From Salinigranum salinum (GTDB taxonomy: Archaea > Halobacteriota > Halobacteria > Halobacteriales > Haloferacaceae), in the NCBI RefSeq assembly GCF_009176545.1, contig NZ_VTOJ01000001.1, positions 620,001 to 684,000 of the forward strand: a DNA stretch of 64,000 nucleotides. Reading direction: 5' to 3'. Position 1 is the stretch's first letter; each line of letters begins with the position of its first letter. The translations under genes were made by a program, and so were the position numbers. Positions 9,415 through 17,418 of the stretch are shown one piece after another. Under the pieces are notes generated by a model, which was not told the DNA's origin, ran no database searches, and saw only the letters and a program-made list of their open reading frames with translations.

Positions 9415-9436
9415 CGGCACTCGGGAGTCGCGCGCT

Positions 9437-10198
9437 TCAGCCCGTCGCGTTGTACGTCACGAGGACCTCGACCCGGACGGTCCGCGGGCCGCCAGCGAGC
9501 TCGGTCGGGGCACCCCCTCCCCCGCCACCGGTGACGAACGATCCACCGCCCCGGTCGAACGGTTCGGGACTCGCCGCCGCACCGGTCTGGACCGCCCGAA
9601 CGTCGGTCAGACGCATCCCCTCCGCCTCGGCCGTCACCGACGCCTGTTCGCGGGCGGCTCCCATCGCATCCCGTAGCGCCCGTTGTTTGAGTGTCCGGTA
9701 CCGCTCCCGCGAGAACCCGAAGCTGACGCCGTCGATCCGCGCATCTCCACGGATGGCGGCCCGGTCGATCACCCGTCCCGCGCGGTCGGGGTCGCCCACG
9801 GTCACGAGGAACTCGTGGGTCGCCCGGTAGGGTCCGTCCGCCCCCACCTCGGGATCACGGTCGTACCGGATGTCGTACCGCACGGTCGTGACGTTCTCCG
9901 CGGCGACGTCTGCGTTGTCGAGCGCCTCCCGGAGGGTCGAGACGTTCTCGGTGAGCTGGCGCCGCGCCCGCGCGGCGGTTTCGGCCGTCTCCTCGACCGA
10001 CAGCCGAACGAGCACGCGGTTCGGCTCACCCGCTGCCGTGCCCGTGGCCGACACCTCGATCGTCCGCGAGCCGTCCGGACCGCCGCCGAGTGTGGATCCA
10101 CCGTCCGCGACGGCGCTGGCACCGGCGAAACCGCCGAGACAGCCGGCAGTCAGGAGGAGGACGGAGACGAGCACCGTGCTCGTGTCTGTGAGCTTCAT
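9437..10198 (-). CDS. SIMPL (DUF541) domain lipoprotein, copy 1
   Basis: A 253-residue protein with a lipoprotein signal (VSVLLLTAGC, lipobox LTAGC) and a SIMPL/DUF541 domain. Recognisable parts are the opening strand TIEVSATGTAAGEPNRVLVRLSVE, the AARARRQLTENVSTLREAL helix, and DVAAENVTTVRYDIRYDRD. The ending RVEVLVTYNATG is also typical. SIMPL proteins are periplasmic or surface-anchored in bacteria, and their role is poorly known. A second copy lies just upstream on the same strand (10421-11140). Start ATG 10198 agrees with a TATA-like TTTTAA box 23-28 bases upstream. Confidence 0.85.
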   Translation of the reverse strand: MKLTDTSTVLVSVLLLTAGCLGGFAGASAVADGGSTLGGGPDGSRTIEVSATGTAAGEPNRVLVRLSVEETAETAARARRQLTENVSTLREALDNADVAAENVTTVRYDIRYDRDPEVGADGPYRATHEFLVTVGDPDRAGRVIDRAAIRGDARIDGVSFGFSRERYRTLKQRALRDAMGAAREQASVTAEAEGMRLTDVRAVQTGAAASPEPFDRGGGSFVTGGGGGGAPTELAGGPRTVRVEVLVTYNATG

Positions 10199-10220
10199 AT
10201 CCGCCGTGTCCGCTCTGGAA

Positions 10221-10226
10221 TTAAAA
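10221..10226 (-). promoter_or_regulatory. TATA-like box of SIMPL copy 1
   Basis: TTTTAA on the minus strand, 23-28 bases before the ATG at 10198. This points to a leaderless transcript separate from the upstream paralogue. Confidence 0.5.
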
Positions 10227-10420
10227 CTCTGGGGGCTCCGCCGACGGCTCTGAGGGTCGTCAGGGTCTCCCGATCGTCGTCGGTCCCACCACAGGGAACT
10301 TGCTCGTCGAGTCCCGGCGCTCGCTCGGCCCGATTCGCATACGCTCGATCCACATACGCTCGACCCGGCCCACGAACGTGCGGGTCACGCCGCCTCACCC
10401 GCGGCGCGCCGTCTCGGCCG

Positions 10421-11140
10421 TCAGGCGGCGCGGTAGGTGACGTCGACGGTCACGGAGACGCTGACCGGTCCAGGTTCGAAGGTCGTCCGTGCGCCGTCGG
10501 CGGCCGACTCGGCGACGTCGAACCGCTCGACCGGGACGAATCCACCGGATGTCGACATCGTCTCGACGCTGGTGACCGAGAGGCCGGCCGCGCCGGCCAT
10601 CGCGTCGGCGTCGGCTCGCGCGGCCGTCACCGCGCGGTCGATGGCCTGTGCGCGGAGGGCCGCGCGGGTCTCGTCCGTGAGGGTGAACGAGACGCCGTGG
10701 ACCTCGGTCGCGCCGTTGCCCACCGCGAGGTCGACGATCTCCCCGGCGCGGACCGGCTCGGTCTCGATACGGAACGAGTGGATCGCCCGGAAGCCCCGGT
10801 CGGTGCGCTCGCCGTCACGGTAGTCGTACTCGGGGAACACCGCGAACGCCGCGGTGGAGACTGCGTCGTCGGGGACGCCGGCGTCGCGGAGTGCGGTGCG
10901 CATCCGCTCGACGTCCGCGGCGACCTGACCGCGGGCCGCGTCGGCGGAGTCGGCGGTCGCGACGACCGCGACGGAGACGACCGCGAGGTCGGCGTCGGTG
11001 TCGACGGCACCCGTTCCGGTCGTGGAGATCGTGGTTCCGTCGGTGGTGTCGGTCGTTGAGGTCGCCGTCTGCAACGGACCGACACAGCCTGCCAGGAGCA
11101 CTAGCAGGCCCAGCGTGATGGGGAGCATTCGTGTTCGCAT
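10421..11140 (-). CDS. SIMPL (DUF541) domain lipoprotein, copy 2
   Basis: A 239-residue paralogue of the downstream protein. The N-terminus MRTRMLPITLGLLVLLAGC is a lipoprotein signal with lipobox LAGC. The domain follows the same plan: TISTTGTGAVDTDADLAVVSV, then a helix with QVAADVERMRTAL and the GVPDDAVSTAAFAVFPEYDY strand. It ends SVSVTVDVTYRAA. I use the ATG at 11140 rather than the GTG at 11152, because an AT-rich box (complement of TATTGAAC, 11163-11170) then falls 23-30 bases upstream. The 222-base gap to copy 1 and the latter's own TATA box suggest separate promoters. Confidence 0.83.
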   Translation of the reverse strand: MRTRMLPITLGLLVLLAGCVGPLQTATSTTDTTDGTTISTTGTGAVDTDADLAVVSVAVVATADSADAARGQVAADVERMRTALRDAGVPDDAVSTAAFAVFPEYDYRDGERTDRGFRAIHSFRIETEPVRAGEIVDLAVGNGATEVHGVSFTLTDETRAALRAQAIDRAVTAARADADAMAGAAGLSVTSVETMSTSGGFVPVERFDVAESAADGARTTFEPGPVSVSVTVDVTYRAA

Positions 11141-11250
11141 GACGCTTCTCACGTCGGCTCAGGTATTGAACACGCGTTAGACACAAGTGCACATTTCACC
11201 TATCTCACGGCGTCTCCGGTCTGTTTTCGGGCTCTCGCTCGCAGTGTCGA

Positions 11251-12585
11251 TCAGGCACTCCCCGACTCGTCGAGCGCGACGTACCGGACGTCGACCACGA
11301 CGTTCCCGTTCGTCTCGACCGGTAACTGTGGGAGCGGCGGGGGACGGGCGGTGGCACGGACTCGCTCTTGGAGTCTCCCGGCCAGCGGCGGCGGGTCCGA
11401 CTCCAGCGGGTGCCCCACGGTGACGACGATCCGCGTCGGTCGTCTGACGGGGAAGTCCTCGTACTCGACGTCCATCGAGAGGAGCTTGAGCTGCGCGTCG
11501 CTCTCCGCGAGCTCGGCGGTGACGGCGGCCCGGGCGTCCTCCTCGAACGTCGCGGTCCGGTAGGTCGCGTACGTCACGCCGGCGAGGAACGACGACAGTA
11601 CCAACAGCCCGACGGCGAGGGCAGCGATCCGCTTTAGCGTCGCCGCCCGCGCCTCGTCCAGCTTGAACCACCGCTCGGGGCGGTAACCCTGTCGCCAGAG
11701 CACGGCGAGTGCGGCGAGGTTGATCCCGACGAAGTTCACCAGCACTAGGACCGCCGAGCCGACGACGGCCGTCGGCTGTCCCCAGGCGATACCGATCCCG
11801 ACGACGGCGGTAGGTGGCACGAGTGCGGCGGCGATCATGACGCCGACGAGCGCCGACGACACCCCCGACGAGAGCGATAGCGCGCCCGCGACCCCGGCGC
11901 CGAGCGCGACGGCGAGCGAGAGAACGTCCGGCGAGAGCCGCTCGCGCACCTCGCCGATGGCGAACACCTCGGTCGCAGACAGCGGGACGACGCCGGTCAT
12001 CCGGACCGTGAAGGCGAACACGGCAGCCCCGGCGACCGCGAGGAACCCTCCCAGGAGCTGCAGACGGACACCGCGGTCGAACAGCTCTTCGTCGTCGACG
12101 ACCGTCCCGACGCTCGTCGCCATCGCGGGGCCGATGAGCGGCGCGATCACCATCGATCCCACGACGACCGCGGGGGAGTCGACGAGCAGCCCAGCCGTGG
12201 CGACGACGGTGCTGATGAGCGTCATCACGACGAACGTCACGAGCGACGGCGCCATGTCCCGTGCCCGGGCGGTGAGTTCGTCGCGGGAGATCCGGTCGCC
12301 GTTGGTCTCGTTCGTCTCGTACTCCTTCTGGAGCTTCTCGAACCGCCGGGAGATGACCGTCTCCGCGTCCATCACGACGGTGAACGAGTCGCGTTCCAGC
12401 CCGGCCTCGCGCAGATCGTCGAGGATCGGCTCGACAGCCGCCGTCGGGAGCGGGAACGAGACGATCGCGGTATACTCCCGCCCGCTGGTCTCGTCGGTGA
12501 GGACGTAGTCGACTCCGTCGTCGTCGAGCGTCGAGGTGACTGCGTCGCGCTTGCCCGCGGGAACCGTGACCTGGACGAGTCGCAC
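11251..12585 (-). CDS. TIGR00341/DUF389 membrane protein
   Basis: A 444-residue membrane protein of the DUF389 (TIGR00341) family, found in bacteria and archaea, function unknown. Its N-terminal 100 residues are a soluble ferredoxin-like domain (MRLVQVTVPAGKRD...). The core hydrophobic DUF389 block follows, with the signature VVVGSMVIAPLIGPAMATSVG and further helices such as VGVMIAAALVPPTAVVGIG. The C-terminal 120 residues are extracytoplasmic-like. The longest frame starts at GTG 12600. However, a clear TTATAA box at 12611-12616 is 26-31 bases before the next GTG at 12585, so I place the start there. Confidence 0.85.
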   Translation of the reverse strand: MRLVQVTVPAGKRDAVTSTLDDDGVDYVLTDETSGREYTAIVSFPLPTAAVEPILDDLREAGLERDSFTVVMDAETVISRRFEKLQKEYETNETNGDRISRDELTARARDMAPSLVTFVVMTLISTVVATAGLLVDSPAVVVGSMVIAPLIGPAMATSVGTVVDDEELFDRGVRLQLLGGFLAVAGAAVFAFTVRMTGVVPLSATEVFAIGEVRERLSPDVLSLAVALGAGVAGALSLSSGVSSALVGVMIAAALVPPTAVVGIGIAWGQPTAVVGSAVLVLVNFVGINLAALAVLWRQGYRPERWFKLDEARAATLKRIAALAVGLLVLSSFLAGVTYATYRTATFEEDARAAVTAELAESDAQLKLLSMDVEYEDFPVRRPTRIVVTVGHPLESDPPPLAGRLQERVRATARPPPLPQLPVETNGNVVVDVRYVALDESGSA

Positions 12586-12610
12586 GAATCCCCGTCGCAC
12601 CGCTGGAGGC

Positions 12611-12616
12611 TTATAA
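12611..12616 (-). promoter_or_regulatory. TATA box of the DUF389 gene (decides the start)
   Basis: TTATAA, which is its own complement, is only 11-16 bases from the GTG at 12600 but 26-31 bases from the GTG at 12585. The latter spacing is normal for leaderless haloarchaeal genes. Confidence 0.5.
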
Positions 12617-12847
12617 CCTCACCCGGTCGGATCGTCCGAGGGTTTACCACCGATGCCGCAGCCACTCGTTCCGTGTCCTGACCCCTCGTCGCGGGACGTG
12701 ACGCGGTCGTGCGGCACGCCGTCCCGCCCGTTCGATCGCCGAGCGTCGTCGTGCGCTCGCCGTGCCGCCTGTTCGCCACACGTGCTCCCTGGTGCGTTCA
12801 CGTCGGCGCACCGATTCACTCGTTCCGACCCGGTTGCGACGGTCGAC

Positions 12848-14239
12848 TCACAGGGCCTGCTCGAGGCTCGTCGCCACGTTCCGTGCTTTCTCGGCCAGCT
12901 CGTCGGTCACCTCGCCCGCCTCGACCGCCGCGTCGAGTTCGTCGTCGTCGACCCGCTCGACGGTCCCGTCGGCGTGTTTGATCACGTCGACGTGGAGGTC
13001 GACGTACCGTATCGTGTCCGGAAAGCACTCGACGGACGTGCAGACGTTGACGTACGTCCCCTTCACGTCGTCGTCGGCGCTCCGATAGACGGTCGGATAC
13101 CACCAGCGTCCCTCGCGGAACTTCGTGAGCGCGACGTCCCCACGCTCGCGGGGTACGCCCAGCGCGTCGTACGTCCCGCCGCCGCTGAGTTCGCGTCGGA
13201 CGGCGACCGTCCCGTCGGGGTCGTGCTCCACCACCTCACCACGACCGAGCGTGATGAGCCGTCCGTCGGGCTTGCCGTGCCCGATGGCGACCGTGTCGCC
13301 CTCGACGGGGCCGAACTGCCGGGTGACGACGTCGAACGGGAACTCGCCTTGGGGTGCGCACAGTGCCTCAACGAAGTCGACGCCAGCGCTCGCCCGGTCG
13401 GACGTGGTCTTGATCCGGTGGTGTCCCGGCATGGTCGTCGTCACCTCGCGTCGGCGGTCGTCGAGCGCGAAGCGCGACTCGCGACCGAACCACACCCACG
13501 CCGTCGCCGCGGGTGCGACGCGACGCCCGGGGTCGCCGACCGACCCGTCGCGGTGGGCGTCGAGCGCCTCGGCGCGTTCGACTGCTCGTTCGAGCGCGCT
13601 GCGGAGCGTCTCCATGTCCGCGTCCGTCGCGGCGTGTCGCCAGCGGATGCCCCACCCTTCAGGCGTGTCGACGCCGAGCAGGTCTGTCATCCCGGCGAGC
13701 TCGCGTCCCGCGGCGTCGTCGCGCGTGTCGACGCTCACTCCCTCGCGGCCGGCAACGAGCGTCGCCAGCCCCGTCCCCGCCTCCAGCGTCGTCCCGAGTT
13801 CGGCCCGTCGGTCGCGCCACGGGGGGTTGTCGGTGCGGACCTGTACCCGGAGGTCGTCGCCCTCGTCGACGTGTTCGTCGGTCGCGTCGTACGGGAGGTA
13901 TCCGTCTCGGTCGCCGAGCTCACACACCGCACCTCGCCCCCGCGTCTCGACCACGCGGGCGTCGAACACGGCCCCCACGGGTGTGGGCGACGACCACACG
14001 AACGTGTCGGTTCCGACTCGTAGATCGTCCGCGACCGCGGTGACAGTCTCTGGTTCGCCGGAGACGCCGACGCCCTGCCGGTCGTCCGTAGTCTCGATGG
14101 CCACGTCGTGGTCGTCGTCGTCGAACGACGCGTCGAATCGGCGACGGATGGGCGGTGACGCCTGCACGACGTCGTGCCCGCCGCTCAGCAGCACGTGGGT
14201 GAGTGCCGTCGCGTAGACGCCTCGTACCCGGGCCGTCAT
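12848..14239 (-). CDS. FAU-1-type ribonuclease (RNase E/G-like with DUF402 domain)
   Basis: A 463-residue protein resembling the archaeal FAU-1 family, which binds AU-rich RNA and has RNase E/G-like activity. The N-terminal region (MTARVRGVYATALTHVL) is followed by an S1-like segment with DARVVETRGRGAVCELGDRDGYLPY. A middle region has GTGLATLVAGREGVSVD. The C-terminal DUF402 domain contains GTYVNVCTSVECFPDTIRYVDL and HADGTVERVDDDEL. The ATG at 14239 overlaps the stop of the upstream gene in ATGA, implying translational coupling. The upstream extension of the frame is a shadow of that gene. Confidence 0.8.
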   Translation of the reverse strand: MTARVRGVYATALTHVLLSGGHDVVQASPPIRRRFDASFDDDDHDVAIETTDDRQGVGVSGEPETVTAVADDLRVGTDTFVWSSPTPVGAVFDARVVETRGRGAVCELGDRDGYLPYDATDEHVDEGDDLRVQVRTDNPPWRDRRAELGTTLEAGTGLATLVAGREGVSVDTRDDAAGRELAGMTDLLGVDTPEGWGIRWRHAATDADMETLRSALERAVERAEALDAHRDGSVGDPGRRVAPAATAWVWFGRESRFALDDRRREVTTTMPGHHRIKTTSDRASAGVDFVEALCAPQGEFPFDVVTRQFGPVEGDTVAIGHGKPDGRLITLGRGEVVEHDPDGTVAVRRELSGGGTYDALGVPRERGDVALTKFREGRWWYPTVYRSADDDVKGTYVNVCTSVECFPDTIRYVDLHVDVIKHADGTVERVDDDELDAAVEAGEVTDELAEKARNVATSLEQAL

Positions 14240-14610
14240 AGGGCAGTCGGGTCCCGAACGAACCTGACGCGGGCGTTGACCGTCCCGCCGAGCGTGAGTT
14301 CGACTTTCTCCTCGGTGAGCGGTCGCCCGCCCTCGACGGGGATGCCCCACGAGTCGAACCGGAGGTAGCCGCGGATCTCCGAGCCGTGCGTATAGAGGTC
14401 GAGATACTCGACGGTGTGTTCCTGCGTGTCTCCCTCGCTGTGGGCCATCTCCATGTCCGAGTAGAACGCCCCGCCGCCGTCGAAGAACGCCTCAAGCGTC
14501 TCCGCGTCACTGTTCGCGGCCTCGGCGATCGCCTTCGAGGCCGCCCGGATGTCCGAACGCGAGAGGCCGACGTCGCGGAGCGCCGCCTGTGTCCGCTGGT
14601 CGAAGTGCAT
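14236..14610 (-). CDS. Haloarchaeal conserved protein (DUF7532-like) coupled to FAU-1
   Basis: A 124-residue acidic soluble protein beginning MHFDQRTQAALRDVGLSRSD. There are no membrane segments and no catalytic motif I can name. The stop codon overlaps the FAU-1 start by four bases, so the two are almost certainly one operon and may act together in RNA turnover; that functional link is inference. The family label is from memory and uncertain. Confidence 0.7.
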   Translation of the reverse strand: MHFDQRTQAALRDVGLSRSDIRAASKAIAEAANSDAETLEAFFDGGGAFYSDMEMAHSEGDTQEHTVEYLDLYTHGSEIRGYLRFDSWGIPVEGGRPLTEEKVELTLGGTVNARVRFVRDPTAL

Positions 14611-14727
14611 ACTACACTCGTCCGTGGGCCGCAGGGGTCTTCAACGCTTCAGCCTCGGCCGTCGGGCACCGGTCCGCTCGCTCGTCCGCGGGTCGTGTCT
14701 CGCTTCCACACGCGACAGGTGACAAGA

Positions 14728-14736
14728 CATTAAACT
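14728..14736 (+). promoter_or_regulatory. TATA-like box of the PrsW-type gene
   Basis: ATTAAACTA lies 21-29 bases upstream of the ATG at 14757. It fits a leaderless transcript and supports that start over any upstream one. Confidence 0.5.
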
Positions 14737-14756
14737 ACTCCGCCTCTGCTACGAGT

Positions 14757-15767
14757 ATGAGCGACAGAGTTGACCCCGTCCAGTCCGCCTCGGACGACGG
14801 TGTCGACCTCTACGACGTTTCGACGTGGGAGGAACGGACGTCGCTGGACGGGCTCGCGGTCGCCATCTACCGGCTCATCGTCGGAACTGCGCGCGTCGGC
14901 GTCGTGCTCCTCGCGTTTCTGATCCTGCTGGCGATCGGCGGGCTCGCCGCGCTGACCGATCCACAGATCGGCGTCCTCACGCTCCTCTCGGCGATTCCGG
15001 CGCTCGGACTCGCGGCGTACGTCTGGTACAGCGACGTGACGACGAGCGAGCCGCTGTCGTTGCTGGTCGCCACGTTCCTCCTGGGCGTGCTGACCGCGAA
15101 CTTCGCGGCCGTCCTCAACTCGGTCGCACAGCCGACGTTCCAGGCGCTCGGCTTCCTCGGTTCGGTCGCCTTCTTCTTCGTCGTGGTCGGCCCGGTCGAG
15201 GAGAGCGTCAAACTGCTGGCGGTTCGCCTGCACGCGTACCGCCGCGACGAGTTCGATGCCGTCGTCGACGGTGCCGTCTACGGCGCGATGGCCGGCCTCG
15301 GCTTCGCCACCATCGAGAACTCCCTGTTCATCACGCGCAATATCGGAATGACGGGCGAGATCGATCTGGGGCTCGGTCTCATCGGGATGGGCGGCGGTAT
15401 CACTGCCATTCGCGCGCTGGCGGGGCCCGGTCACGTCATCTACTCGGCCATCGCGGGCTACTATCTCGGACTGGCGAAGTTCAACCGCGCTCACGCTGGC
15501 CCTATCGTGATCAAGGGGCTCATCATCGCGTCGCTCATCCACGCGACGTACAACTCCACCGTCGGCATCGGGTCCGGGATCATCGCGGCGGTGACCGGGC
15601 TGCCCGGGCTCGCGGCCTTCTTCGCGTACGTCATCCTCTTCGACGGCATCTTCGGGCTGTTCCTCATCAGGAAGATCAAACGCTACCGCGACGCCTACCG
15701 GCGCGCCCACACCGCCGACACGAGTCACGAGGAGACGCTCCAGTCCGAGCGTACCGAGTTCGAGTGA
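14757..15767 (+). CDS. PrsW-family intramembrane metalloprotease
   Basis: A 336-residue membrane protein of the PrsW (glutamic-type intramembrane protease) family. Bacterial members cleave anti-sigma factors; archaeal substrates are unknown. Family motifs are visible in order: the double-glutamate VGPVEESVKLLAVRLH, FDAVVDGAVYGAMAGLGFATIEN, GPGHVIYSAIAGYYLGLAKF, and IASLIHATYN, which supplies the conserved His. About eight membrane helices are predicted, with a soluble N-terminus of about 45 residues and a charged C-terminal tail. The start is set by the TATA-like box and an acidic N-terminus. Confidence 0.88.
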   Translation: MSDRVDPVQSASDDGVDLYDVSTWEERTSLDGLAVAIYRLIVGTARVGVVLLAFLILLAIGGLAALTDPQIGVLTLLSAIPALGLAAYVWYSDVTTSEPLSLLVATFLLGVLTANFAAVLNSVAQPTFQALGFLGSVAFFFVVVGPVEESVKLLAVRLHAYRRDEFDAVVDGAVYGAMAGLGFATIENSLFITRNIGMTGEIDLGLGLIGMGGGITAIRALAGPGHVIYSAIAGYYLGLAKFNRAHAGPIVIKGLIIASLIHATYNSTVGIGSGIIAAVTGLPGLAAFFAYVILFDGIFGLFLIRKIKRYRDAYRRAHTADTSHEETLQSERTEFE

Positions 15768-15802
15768 CGCGGACGTCTCGTCCGGGTCGGCTCCCTTCTG
15801 AG

Positions 15803-15807
15803 TTTTT
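15803..15807 (+). terminator. Possible T-tract terminator
   Basis: A run of five T, in otherwise GC-rich DNA, 36 bases after the stop of the PrsW-type gene and between it and the converging riboflavin synthase gene. Archaeal termination often uses such T-tracts. Weak, position-based evidence. Confidence 0.3.
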
Positions 15808-15835
15808 GCTGCCCTGCTCGAGCACTCCGCCGTCG

Positions 15836-16456
15836 TCACTCGGTCGGGTCGCTCGGCCGGTCGATGCGTTCGAGGTACCCGTCGAGCATCGATTCGACGT
15901 ACTTCGCCACGACGTCGACCTCGACGTGGACGGGGTCGCCGGGGGACTTCTCGGAGAGCGACGTCAGGTCGTACGTCGTGGGGATGATCGCGACGTCGAA
16001 CGTCTCGGCGTCGCATGCGGCGACGGTCAACGAGATGCCGTCGAGCGCGACCGACCCTTTCGCGACGACGTACCGCTCGATCTCCGATGGGAGTGCGAAC
16101 GTGTACCGCCAGTCCTCCCCGACGCGCTCGACCGCTTCGACCGTGGCGGTCGTGTCGACGTGGCCCTGCACGAGGTGACCGTCGAACCGTCCGTCGGCGG
16201 CGAGCGCGCGTTCGAGGTTGACGACGTCGCCGTCGACCACGCTCCCGAGATACGTCCTGGCGACGGTCTCGCTCGCGAGGAAGACCTCGAAGGCGTCGTC
16301 GTCGAACCGCTCGACGGTGAGACAGACGCCGCTGACGTTGATCGACTGGCCGTGGTGGAGGTCGTCGAAGTCGTGTGAGACGCGGAGTCGTCGACCGTCC
16401 TCGGTCTCCGTGACCGACCGAACCGTCCCCGTCGTCTCGACGATGCCGGTGAACAT
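15836..16456 (-). CDS. ribE: Riboflavin synthase (alpha-chain type)
   Basis: Converts two 6,7-dimethyl-8-ribityllumazine molecules into riboflavin. The 206-residue protein has the two tandem lumazine-binding barrels of the enzyme. The first begins MFTGIVETTGTVRSV and includes SINVSGVCLTV. The second begins around residue 100 with VQGHVDTTATVEAV and includes KGSVALDGISLTVAAC. Haloarchaea use this bacterial-type enzyme. Start is the ATG at 16456, as MFTGIVE is the invariant N-terminus; a longer frame upstream is non-homologous. Confidence 0.95.
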   Translation of the reverse strand: MFTGIVETTGTVRSVTETEDGRRLRVSHDFDDLHHGQSINVSGVCLTVERFDDDAFEVFLASETVARTYLGSVVDGDVVNLERALAADGRFDGHLVQGHVDTTATVEAVERVGEDWRYTFALPSEIERYVVAKGSVALDGISLTVAACDAETFDVAIIPTTYDLTSLSEKSPGDPVHVEVDVVAKYVESMLDGYLERIDRPSDPTE

Positions 16457-16641
16457 ACCCGGGGTTGGGGGTCGGGTGGGAAACGGGTTTCCCTCCCGTG
16501 TCCCGGTGGCACCCGATTGTCGGTCGGTTTCGGAACCGCCAGCGTCGGTTCGACCTCGTGGCGGCCTCTCCGCGTCACCGCAGAGCCACCACGTCCTCGT
16601 CCGGACCGTACGTTTTTGCCACCTGCCTCGCGACGGTGTGT

Positions 16642-17325
16642 ATGACACTGGCTACGCGCCTCCGGAACAGCTTCATCGCGGGACTCTTTCTCGTCGCGCC
16701 GCTCGCCGTGACGCTGTTCGTGCTCCAGTTCGTCTTCGACTGGGTCACGACGACTATTCGGCCGGTCGTCCGGCAGGTGCAACCCTTCCTCGCGACGACG
16801 CTCAACTACTCGGGTGATCTCGTCCTCGTCGCACAGGTCCTCTCGGCGCTCCTGATCGCGCTCACGATCACATTCGTCGGCTATCTCGCCTCGAAGAGCG
16901 TCGGCCAGCAGCTCTTCGGGGGGTTCGAGCGGGGAATCCGGCTCATCCCGCTCGTTCGGACCATCTACTTCGGCGTCCGACAGGTCTCGGAGTCGCTCAC
17001 GGAGTCGACCGAGAGCTACGACCGGGTCGTCCTCGTCGAGTACCCCCGCGAGCGCCACTGGATGCTCGGCTTCGTCACGAACGGGAGTCCCAAGAGCGTC
17101 AATCGGGCGACCGACGAGGAGCTCTACACGGTGTTCATCCCGCACAGCCCCAACCCGACGGTCGGGAAACTCATGATGGTCCCCGAGGAGGAGATGTGGG
17201 AACTCGACATGAGCGTCCGACGCGGATTCCGCATCATCGTCACGACGGGACTGAGCGCCGACGACATCGAGGACGACCTCCCCGCGGGCGTCATCGACGA
17301 CGCGTCGCTCGCGACACAGCGCTGA
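16642..17325 (+). CDS. DUF502 family membrane protein
   Basis: A 227-residue protein of the DUF502 family, unknown function. Two N-terminal membrane helices (SFIAGLFLVAPLAVTLFVLQF and a second around residue 60) precede a soluble domain. The conserved family features are visible: IRLIPLVRTIYFGVRQVSE, then PRERHWMLGFVTNG, YTVFIPHSPNPTVGKLMMVP, and a Ser/Glu-rich end. The start is the ATG at 16642 (MTLATRLRNSFIAG), which begins the conserved alignment; the upstream open frame is a shadow. It diverges from ribE. Confidence 0.88.
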   Translation: MTLATRLRNSFIAGLFLVAPLAVTLFVLQFVFDWVTTTIRPVVRQVQPFLATTLNYSGDLVLVAQVLSALLIALTITFVGYLASKSVGQQLFGGFERGIRLIPLVRTIYFGVRQVSESLTESTESYDRVVLVEYPRERHWMLGFVTNGSPKSVNRATDEELYTVFIPHSPNPTVGKLMMVPEEEMWELDMSVRRGFRIIVTTGLSADDIEDDLPAGVIDDASLATQR

Positions 17326-17418
17326 CGGATCGGGCCGGTCGACGGTCAGCGTGTGTGTCTGACTGAAGCGATGTGGTCCCTCCGCCGGTCTACCAGCCCG
17401 TCCCTCGCTCACGACGTC

